A DNA stretch of 64,000 bases from an uncultured Bacteroidales bacterium (GTDB taxonomy: Bacteria > Bacteroidota > Bacteroidia > Bacteroidales > Paludibacteraceae). The notes under the pieces were generated by a model. That model did not search any database. It was not told the origin of the DNA and saw only the letters and a list, made by a program, of their open reading frames with translations. Below are positions 8,691 to 17,700 of this stretch, piece by piece. The DNA lies in assembly GCA_934667275.1 (NCBI GenBank), contig CAKULK010000001.1, forward strand, positions 1 through 64,000. The letters are read 5' to 3'. The first letter of the stretch is position 1; each line of letters opens with the position of its first letter. Made by a program: the position numbers and the translations under genes.

Positions 8691-8735
8691 CAAAAAAAGT
8701 CTCCCCGCAAAGCCCTTGCAGGCAATGCGGGGACA
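8691..8735 (-). terminator. Rho-independent terminator of prs
   Basis: Stem TCCCCGCA (8702-8709) pairs with TGCGGGGA (8726-8733). On the minus strand it is followed by a run of seven T (8692-8698). It lies 12 nt after the prs stop. Confidence 0.9.
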
Positions 8736-8746
8736 CTCTGATTTTA

Positions 8747-9709
8747 TTAGTGGATATTCAGTTCGCTCACCGAGCGGTGTTCTTGAATAGCCTGGATAGT
8801 CTCTGCAATTGGAGCCGCCAATGATACCGTTTTCACTTTCGGGCAACGCGACAACTCAAATGGGATAGAATCCGTGAATATCAATTCTTCCAATTCTGAA
8901 TCCATAATTCGTTTGCATGCTTCTCCCGACATCAGTCCGTGGGTTACCAGCGCACGTACTGAAATGGCACCTTCTTCTTTCATCACTTTTGCTGCCTTGC
9001 ACAAGGTGCCTGCAGTGTCGGCAATATCATCAATAATCACGACATTTTTGCCTTTTACATCGCCTAATACGCGCATTTCTGACACTTGATTGGCTTCCGG
9101 ACGGTGCTTGTAGCATATCACCATAGGAACCTCGGCACCGGTGCTGGCATGCAATTTCTTGGCAAATTCTGCTGCACGTTTGCTACCTCCGACGTCTGGT
9201 GAAGCCACAATCAGATTCTCCAGTTTTAAGGCTTCTACATATGAAGCCAACACATTGGCACCATACAAGTGGTCAACTGGAATATCAAAAAAGCCTTGAA
9301 TCTGGTCTGCGTGTAGGTCCACCGTAATCACGCGGTCTGCTCCTGCCACTTGCAGCATATTTGCGCACAATTTTGCACCAATCGACACGCGAGGCTTGTC
9401 CTTGCGGTCTTGGCGTGCCCAACCAAAGTAAGGCACTACGGCTATCACTTTGTAAGCACTTGCACGTCGTGCGGCATCAATTGCCAGCAGCAACTCCATA
9501 AGATTGTCACTGTTTGGGCAGGTTGACTGCACCAAATACACCGACTGACCACGAACCGACTCTTCAAAACTAACGGCAAACTCACCGTCAGAGAATCGAG
9601 CCACGTTCATTTTACCAAGCGTGCATCCTAAATGCTCGCAGATACGGGCGGCGAGAGCCTCGCCTTTTGACCCCGCAAAGACCTTGTACGGACTAGCTTC
9701 AAATATCAT
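8747..9709 (-). CDS. prs: Ribose-phosphate pyrophosphokinase (PRPP synthetase)
   Basis: It makes PRPP from ribose 5-phosphate and ATP, for purine, pyrimidine, His and Trp synthesis. The 320-residue length is normal. The motifs are all present: FSDGEFAVSFEESVRG (ribose binding), the catalytic-flexible region GWARQDRKDKPR, DLHADQIQGFFDIPVDHLYG, and the PRPP-binding loop VVIIDDIADTAGTLCKAA. The ATG at 9709 is preferred over a TTG three codons earlier. It has its own promoter at 9864-9895, a leader of about 150 nt and a strong terminator, so it is a single-gene transcript. Confidence 0.96.
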   Translation of the reverse strand: MIFEASPYKVFAGSKGEALAARICEHLGCTLGKMNVARFSDGEFAVSFEESVRGQSVYLVQSTCPNSDNLMELLLAIDAARRASAYKVIAVVPYFGWARQDRKDKPRVSIGAKLCANMLQVAGADRVITVDLHADQIQGFFDIPVDHLYGANVLASYVEALKLENLIVASPDVGGSKRAAEFAKKLHASTGAEVPMVICYKHRPEANQVSEMRVLGDVKGKNVVIIDDIADTAGTLCKAAKVMKEEGAISVRALVTHGLMSGEACKRIMDSELEELIFTDSIPFELSRCPKVKTVSLAAPIAETIQAIQEHRSVSELNIH

Positions 9710-9863
9710 TGTTACCAAATGTTGATGTTTGCTTCTGCTGCCTTCTTCGCCCCAATCCGTTCTCGCGAGGTGTTTAGCCCTTCGATTTTGCCAATGCGTT
9801 TTTTCTGCCGACTCTTGCTCTTCTTGCCTTGACTACTCAGACCATATTCTCGCTTTCGGGGTG

Positions 9864-9895
9864 CAAAGTTACGTTTTTTTTTTTGAACTGCCAAA
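9864..9895 (-). promoter_or_regulatory. Bacteroidota-type promoter for prs
   Basis: On the minus strand: TTTG (9892-9895), 20 nt, TAACTTTG (9864-9871). It implies a prs leader of roughly 150 nt, longer than other leaders here. Confidence 0.72.
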
Positions 9896-9946
9896 TAAAT
9901 ATCCTCTTTCTCTGGCGAACGCAGAGTTGTTTCAATGCTGTTCAAA

Positions 9947-10702
9947 TTATTGGCGGAACATAACGCTGCCGCTGGCTTGATGGGTAGCCAGAACGAGGAC
10001 TTCGGCAATTTGTACGTGCTTTGGGGCTGCTGCTGCATAGAAAGCCACATCGGCGATATCATCACCGGTCAGAGGTGTGATACCTTGATATACTTTTTCG
10101 GCACGAGCCTCATCTCCATGAAAACGGGTGACGCTGAAGTTGGTTTCTACCAAACCCGGTTTGATGTTGGTGACGCGAATGGCGGTGTCGGCTACATCAA
10201 TTCGCAGGCCATCGGTGATGGTTTTGACGGCCGCTTTGGTAGCACAATAGACATTGCCGCCGGCATAGGCGGCATCACCTGCTACACTGCCGATATTGAT
10301 GACATGTCCCGTGTTGCGTTGCACCATGAGGGGTACAATGAGACGGGTCATAGTGAGGAGCCCTTTGATATTGGTGTCAATCATAATGTCCCAATCTTGC
10401 GGGTCGCCTTCATATTCTTTTTCCAAGCCGAGGGCAAGACCGGCATTGTTGATGAGCACATCAATGTTGCGCCATGCATCTGGCAGACTATCAATGGCCG
10501 TTTTTGCAGCGTTGGTGTCACGGACATCAAATTCAAGACTGAGTACCTCAATACCGTCTTGTGACAAGGATTGCTGCAAAGCGGCGAGTTTTTGCTGGTT
10601 GCGACCTGTGATAATCAGGTTGTAGCCTCCTTGGGCAAATTTGCGTGCACAAGCCTCTCCAATACCGCTTGTCGCACCGGTGATAAGTGCAATCTTTTTC
10701 AT
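9947..10702 (-). CDS. Short-chain dehydrogenase/reductase (YdfG-like)
   Basis: A classical NAD(P)-dependent SDR of 251 residues. It has the cofactor loop TGATSGIG near the N-terminus, NNAG (around 83), the catalytic Ser in NIGSVAG, and YCATKAAVK carrying the Tyr and Lys. The order and spacing resemble the YdfG 3-hydroxy acid dehydrogenase group, but the substrate is not determined by these motifs. I start it at MKKIALITGATSGIGEA; the frame is open further upstream with no signal for an earlier start. It follows the barrel-protein gene by 35 nt on the same strand and I see no promoter in the gap, so read-through from the adhesin operon is possible. Confidence 0.93.
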   Translation of the reverse strand: MKKIALITGATSGIGEACARKFAQGGYNLIITGRNQQKLAALQQSLSQDGIEVLSLEFDVRDTNAAKTAIDSLPDAWRNIDVLINNAGLALGLEKEYEGDPQDWDIMIDTNIKGLLTMTRLIVPLMVQRNTGHVINIGSVAGDAAYAGGNVYCATKAAVKTITDGLRIDVADTAIRVTNIKPGLVETNFSVTRFHGDEARAEKVYQGITPLTGDDIADVAFYAAAAPKHVQIAEVLVLATHQASGSVMFRQ

Positions 10703-10737
10703 TTGATTAGATTTATAAGTTGTTGAATGATAGTTTG

Positions 10738-11775
10738 TTATCTTTTTGTTCTGTCGAAGCATAAAAGACATTCCTCTTTTGTCTGGAAACAATAGAGGAT
10801 TGTGAATCTGATGCCGACAAAGAAATTGTGAGCACGTTGCCCATTCGACAGGTCGGTTGTGAACACATGGTTGAGTTCGTATTCGGGGAAATCATATAGT
10901 GCATTGTCGGGAATGTGGTAGAGACTTCGGTCTGATGCCTCGGGCATGCTGTTGAGTAGTCCGTAATCGGCAAAAGCACCAATGCGGAAACGAATATCGT
11001 GGTCCTTTTGGACGCGGTAGCCTTTGTTGTTGGCATGAGAAGAGAATTCATAGCCGATTTCGGCAGATGCCAAGACATCAAACTTCCAATTCAGTCGCTC
11101 GGCTTTTCGTTCAATGGGCACGTCTTTGCGGAAACCGTTATTGTCCATTTCGCCCCACTCGCCTTCAAAACGGTCGCTGATGGCGGTGGTGGTTCCAATG
11201 GCGTTGATTGCAGTGTTACCCATAAAGGCGTAGTTGAGTTTGACACCTGCAAGGCAATATCCGCCCGAGAATGTACCTCCGAAGAGCAAAGGGACTTGCA
11301 GAGTCAGGTTGCGCGTTTGGTCGGTGCGTTGGGCGAATTGATATTTGAGGTCATAGGTCTCACGTGGATAGCGCGGGTCGGTGACATTATACTTATAGAA
11401 TAGTGTATCACCCACATGGTGTGTCACACTCTGCCATTGAATACCTGCTCCTACTTGCATCATGAATGCCGCATGCTGAAATTCATATACGACTCCTATC
11501 CCCGTGCCATATCCTCCGGGGGTGTTGGTGGTAGTGGGAATAGTGTTGAAGATAGTGGAATAGGCACCATTGACATAGGCTCCCAACAGATGGTGCTCGC
11601 CCGCGTATTGCGAGGTGCGAAGACCATGGTAAGTGGATACGCGGCGGTCGGAATGTTTGGAATATTGCGTCTTTACAGGATGAGAGTTTTTGTCAACCTT
11701 TTGGGCAGACATTTGGGGTATGCACACCCAGAGTGCACATGCAATGAGGCTATATATCAGTTTGTTATGTTTCAT
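10738..11775 (-). CDS. Outer-membrane beta-barrel protein downstream of giant adhesin
   Basis: The 345-residue product has a signal peptide (MKHNKLIYSLIACALWVCIP..SA) with a likely mature start at Gln, then alternating aromatic strands typical of an outer-membrane barrel (for example YGTGIGVVYEFQHAAFMMQV and FRIGAFADYGLLNS, ending NFFVGIRFTILYCF). It resembles the N-terminal barrel of the OmpA-type protein at 19074 (shared FADYGL, 'FLVGAK/CLAGVK' and final 'GVK/GIR' strands), so the two look paralogous. Its start overlaps the adhesin stop by 1 nt, implying translational coupling. In other Bacteroidota this is the place of SprF/PorP-type partners of T9SS adhesins; that role is inference. Confidence 0.75.
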   Translation of the reverse strand: MKHNKLIYSLIACALWVCIPQMSAQKVDKNSHPVKTQYSKHSDRRVSTYHGLRTSQYAGEHHLLGAYVNGAYSTIFNTIPTTTNTPGGYGTGIGVVYEFQHAAFMMQVGAGIQWQSVTHHVGDTLFYKYNVTDPRYPRETYDLKYQFAQRTDQTRNLTLQVPLLFGGTFSGGYCLAGVKLNYAFMGNTAINAIGTTTAISDRFEGEWGEMDNNGFRKDVPIERKAERLNWKFDVLASAEIGYEFSSHANNKGYRVQKDHDIRFRIGAFADYGLLNSMPEASDRSLYHIPDNALYDFPEYELNHVFTTDLSNGQRAHNFFVGIRFTILYCFQTKEECLLCFDRTKR

Positions 11776-14700
11776 TAGTTACCTACGATAACTCGGATTG
11801 TCCGGTTGGGTTCTTTGACTGTTGCATCGGAATGCAGATGGAATATATACACACCTTCCTGTTGTGGCAGTGTGACACTGTATGCGTTGTGTGTCCCCGG
11901 CTCAAAAGTTCCTGACATAATTTTTGCTCCCATGGCATTGAAGATATTGTATGTACCCGTTTCGCGGCAGAGAATATTGACCACAGGGTTGCCTTTCACT
12001 ACATGAGTGGGCACTACAGACAAGTATGCATTTTGCGGTACAACCTCATCCATACGTGGTTGCACCACGATGGGACATGTAGGATAGCCTTCGGATTCGC
12101 CTTCACGGGTGAGCATGACCGAGTACTCTGTGCCATTGCCTTCAAAACCTTGTGGTAAATAAAGATAGGCTTTTGTTTCGCCAGGCATAATGGTGTTGTT
12201 ACGATACCATTGGTAGGCAGAGAATTGATAACCGCCATTGTATTTTGCCGACAAGATGCCAATAGCATCCCCAAAACGCTGTTCGGTGACCCATGACGGG
12301 TAACTGACTATTATGCTCGTGTCGAAACTGCAAAGCAAAGTATCGTTTTGGCATACACCATTATGCAGGATAAATTGAACAGAATAGCGGTCGGGGCGCA
12401 CGTATTGTGTACTATCAGCATTCTGTGGAATGTCCACGGCGACCACTCCTGTCAGTCCGTCAGATTGCCATGAGTCAATAATAGCATCATTGACATTTTG
12501 GAAACCTACAGCCAAACCGATGCTGTCATAGAGCAGTGAATATGTGAGCGGTCTGTGGTTGAGTTGGTCGGCATTGGTATAGGTGAAATAGAGGTCATAG
12601 GTGGGATCGTTGGCACATACTTGATTGGTCCAGACAATTGGCTTTGTAGGCTCAATGACACGGAGTGTGAGGTAGGTGAAATGGTGACAGCCATACTCGT
12701 TTTCAGAGGTGTCTTTGTAGAAGCCGGATTCCCATACTTCGCGTCCGCTTGGAAGTGTGTAGTGTTCCGAGTGGCAGATAGTGTCGGTGAGAATGGTGTA
12801 GGTGGTATCGCGCACATTGAGATTTAGCCAATAGATGGAATCGCAGCCATAGATATTGGTAAACGTGGTGTCGTAGAAACCCGACTGATTGAGCGTTCTG
12901 CCATGGAAGATATAGACAGAGTCTGCGCAGATGTCTACTTCGTCTTCTTGCAAGAATACGGGATTGACATGGATATGGAACTCATAGATGGAGTCGCACC
13001 CATGAATGGTCTGCAAACTATCGGCATAGATGAAATCACCTGCGGATTCGGGTTTATAGGCTTGACCATTGTGCCCCCAAACCGCGACATCGCCTTGGCA
13101 CATTGTATATGTATCAATCTGTTTATAAGCAGGATAGACGGTGGCATGTAATACAAATACGCTGTCACATCCTGTGATGGTACTAAGGCTGTCGGTCAGT
13201 GTTGCATGGTAGGGGGCAATGGTATGTCCCATTTTGTGGTAGATGATTTCATTCTGCCATGTGTGGTTGTATTTCTGACTTATATGCTGCTCGTTGGAGC
13301 AGATAGTGGCTGTCTCTTCGTAGTGGTAGGCGGGATTGACCGTCAGTTTATATATATAGGTACGTACACATTCGTTGCTACCGGGATTTGGATTCTTGGT
13401 AAACTTGAGTGTGTCATCGGGCGATGGAATCTCGTCACCGGGTTTCCAAACTATTTGGTCGTTGACGGTGAAAGAACCATCACTATGCCATGCAGTGTCG
13501 GGGAGCAGCAAGGTCTCGTTGTTGCAGATTGTGCGGTGGTAGGTGGCTGAGAAAGCGGGACGGATATACAAGTCGAGGACATATAGTGAGTCGCACCCCC
13601 ATGTGGTGTTTTTTCGGACATCGCGTTGGTAGTATCTGTTCTCAACACGATACACGCTGTCGCGCCATTCGTATGATTCACCGTCACAAATTTCGGCATA
13701 AGTAGTGTCGTGGTAACTGGGGTGAACGGTCAAGTGCAAATACACAATAGAGTCGCCACCCTCTACTGCTTTGAGTTTATAGGTAAATTTCTCTTTCCCG
13801 AATTTGGCAGGGTAGAATTCCGCCTCTTTTGTTTTGAATACATTATTTATCAGCCTGTCTTTTCCGATGCGGGTGATATCAATATGTTCGGTACGATGGG
13901 TGCCATGTGAGTCGGAGAGAGATAGGATATATTCGCCTTCGGTGTCACAAGCATGGGCATCCACAATGGTGTCGTAGGTCGGACGTATATTGAGTGTGAG
14001 GCAGAAGATACTATCACACGTTACATTGTTGGCCCCTATGGTAGTGTAGCGGATGGTGTCATAGTAGCAACCCGCAGGAAGAATACGGTCTGTAGTGTTG
14101 ATGGTGTCGTAGGTTATTTTATCGGTGTGTGTGTCAGGCGAAGGCTGAGCAGTAGTGTAGGTGATGCGACCGTTGAAGTGGCTACCTCGATAGCCACGCC
14201 CTTGCCATTGTATCCGCTCGTTCTGGTAAATGGTGTAGGTGGAGTCGAATTGGTAGTGCGGCAATATATGCAGGTCCAACGTGAATACACTATCGCACCC
14301 ATACATGGTGGGCAGCGTGTCGCGCAATACCGTGTCTAATGCCTGTGCAATGGAAATTTGTCCGTGTAGCCTGCCATCGTCATCAATCCAACGGAATATG
14401 TCGGCAGGACCGGCTTGACATAATGTGGTTTCGTGTTTGGTGAGATAGGTGGGGTGTATGGTGAGCAACAGGTGTATTACGCTATCGCAGCCGTGAATGG
14501 TGTAGAGGGTGGTGTCAAAAGAGTAGGGAGTGGGGCGTGCACTCAATCCACGTGCAACATCAAATTTGTCACCACAGAACAGATGCCCGTTAAAGTCATA
14601 ATCTTCGTTGTCGCAGATACTTTGTACTACCATGGTATCATAAGCAAGGTTCACTTGCAGTTGCACGACAATGATACTGTCACATCCATATCGGTTTTTC

Positions 14701-17700
14701 AGTGTATCGCGATAAATACCTGTGTTGTCAAGTCCCAATAATGCAGACGGGCGTGCCAGACTATCAGGGTCAGCATATAAACCCGTATAGGGATAGTCGT
14801 AGGGATGATTGCTGCAAATGGTATCGGTAATGACAAGACTATCTGTTTCTACAAATACAATCGGGAATATCCAAATACTATCACATGACCAATGATTCTT
14901 TGCTGTCAAAGTGTCGTAGTACACTCCTGTACTATCGGCACGTTTCAAGTTCTTTGGATCGTAGCCGTACATAAAATAGTTGCTGTCGCAGAGACATACA
15001 AACTGCGTGTCTTGCTGTACTAACGAAACAGGGTCTATGTGCAGATGCAAGTGAATGATACTATCGCAAGAAACCAAGTCTCCATACCTGGTGGTTATCG
15101 GTGTCGTGAATACGGTGTCGGTAATCACGGTATCAATAGGACCGGTGATAATACCCCACCGGTTCTGTATGTTTTGGAACTTGGTGAAACGACTATCCGG
15201 ATAATTGTATGGCAACTCACTTGGGCATATAGTGGTGCGTTCATCATTATCATAAGATGGCAACTGTATCAGAGTGGTGGTGACCACACTATCGCACATG
15301 GTGGCATACTGTGATTTAATGAATTTCTTATATATATAAGTATCACTCTGTGCCAAATCAAATGAATCTTTGTTGTACACTATTTTGGTGTCAGGGTCAA
15401 TAAAGGAGTCGTTGCTGCATATATAGATGGTGGTGTCGGTATAGGGCGTCCGATATACATCCAAGTGCAGGCGGATGATACTATCGCAACCATTGACGTC
15501 TATTCCACGTAGTGTGTCGTTGTACACTCCGGTTTGAGTAAGTCCTACGAACCTTCTTCCTGTCATAGGTACAAACGGACCATAATCAAAATCGAAAGGT
15601 GTATTTATCTCGCAGACAATAAGTGCAGTATCATACAGGTTGATAGGAAGAATGCGGATATTATATACCAAGATACTGTCACATCCGCAACATTTGCTGC
15701 CTCCCGGTACGGTGTCGAAATAAATACCTGTTGTATCGGCAAACTTTTGGCTGTTCCAACCATAGGGAACATGTCTATCCTCATAGCAGTAGAATGGTTG
15801 GGTGGCGATGGTATCATATAATACAGGGTGTACTGTCAAGCGGAGCAGATGTACGCTGTCGCAGTGGTGAACAATGGTGTCACACCACTTAATGGTGGTT
15901 TGCAGGCTGTCCCAAATCTCATATATGGTATCGTGTGTCAGTTGTAACCGTTCTGCCAATGAAGGCAAGGGACGACCTTCATGCCCAAACCATATGAAAG
16001 GTTTATTGGCGCAGATGGTGGAGTCTTCTTGAATCAAGAATGTGTCTGCGGTCAGAACATTCAACACGAAGATACTATCACATGCTACGCCAAAGGCTTC
16101 TGTCGGGTAACTGCGTTTGAATTGCTGTGCGCTGTTGGCTGTTCCGTCTCCGATAATAGTAGTATCCAGCCATGTGTATTCTTCCCCCTTGCACAGCACC
16201 ACATTTATGGTGTCGTGAAACTCCGGTAACACCAATAAGGAAATACCAAAGATGGTGTCACAGCCAGAGGCGTTGGGAGAGTGGGTGGCATCCGCTTTCT
16301 CATAAGGATGGTAACGTCCTACTAATTTTTGTGTCAAGAAATAGTCTTGTACAGGTCGCCCGTGCCAAATATAGTTTGCAACTTCTCCTTCACATATAGT
16401 GTCGCGGAAGAGTGAGTCAACAGACGGATTGATGGTAATACTACGATATAAAATACTATCACATCCAAAGGCGGATTGCAATGGAATTATGGTGTCAATT
16501 TGTATGGGTAGTTTCCAATTATTGTCCATGTTAATCACAATGTCTTGTGTGGTGCCATATCCGTCTGTTACTGTCCATGTGAATGGCAGTTCTCTTTGGC
16601 AAACCGCAGTATCAGGAACATCCACCCTATCGTATTTCTGTCTTATTACGAAATGTCTATTTACCAAACTGTCACACCCATCCTTAGATATTAACTTGTC
16701 GGTGAAATCATAGGGCGTATCAAATTGATATTGCATGAAATTGTTCCAATCACTCAAAGCCGGTTGCCACAAACCGGGGTTCGCAACAAACACCGTTGAA
16801 TCGGGACTTCCGTCATCGCGCAATCCGTGTCGGATCACAAATTCTTCCCCATAGCACACGTTCTCGCTATAACTGACAGACCCGTCTGCCATACGGTAGT
16901 ATTCTTGTATTAAAAATGTATCCAGCACCGTAATCTTCATCTTCACGGTGTCGAAAATATCATTACCGCAGATTGGGGTCTTCCGTCCGACAATCATCAA
17001 TAGTTCCGTTTCTCCCGGTTCTTCAAATTTCTTGTAGATACCAATGGGTCCCCGTTGCGGGTTGACAGGGTCGGGAATGTCGCGCAGAGCCCCTTCTTCT
17101 TTGGGGGCGAATTCCCATTTGATTGAAGAATAGTTGAAGTTGATGACGCTCTTGAATGTATCCTGAGGTGCGCTTACGCACAATGTGCGTCCAAGATTTC
17201 CATTAAGGGCAATGCCATTGACCGTCATCCACATACTATGCAACGGGTTTCGCCCCGCCGTATAAGAATAGGATACTTGTCCGACTTGGGCTTTCCATCT
17301 ACCATAGACATGTGCTACAAAGCCATGGTCATTTCGCAGTTCAAATGATTCAGTTCCTTTTTGAACAGGTACAATCGCATAGGAATATTTTACACCATTG
17401 ACGTTGTATGGAAGGTCTTTGAACAGATGCCCGATGGTATTGCCGTCCATCTGCATATAATATTTATCGCTTGTGCGTACGACGATGTTAACATACTGAC
17501 CATCAGCATCTTCTTCTGTGTTTTCTGTAGTTCTGAACTGGAAAATACCACACAATGCTTCAGTAATAGATTGCTCTAACGGGGCAATGTCTGTTACGCT
17601 CGGGGAGCCAAAAACGGGATTATCGTCCCGTCCGGTCAGGTAGATATAACATGCTGTGGCTTTGGTGGTGTTGTAATATACGGCTTCTTCTGCGCCCCAT

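Noticed and set aside
9712..10065. 117-codon open frame on the minus strand across the prs leader
   Set aside because: Its start lies inside the SDR gene in another frame and upstream of the prs promoter, and the product is a low-complexity basic sequence.
9935..10564. 209-codon open frame on the plus strand
   Set aside because: Antisense to the short-chain dehydrogenase, whose motifs are complete.
12555..16713. Many open frames of 60-130 codons on the plus strand
   Set aside because: Shadows of the CDSI repeats in the giant gene; they recur with the repeat period.
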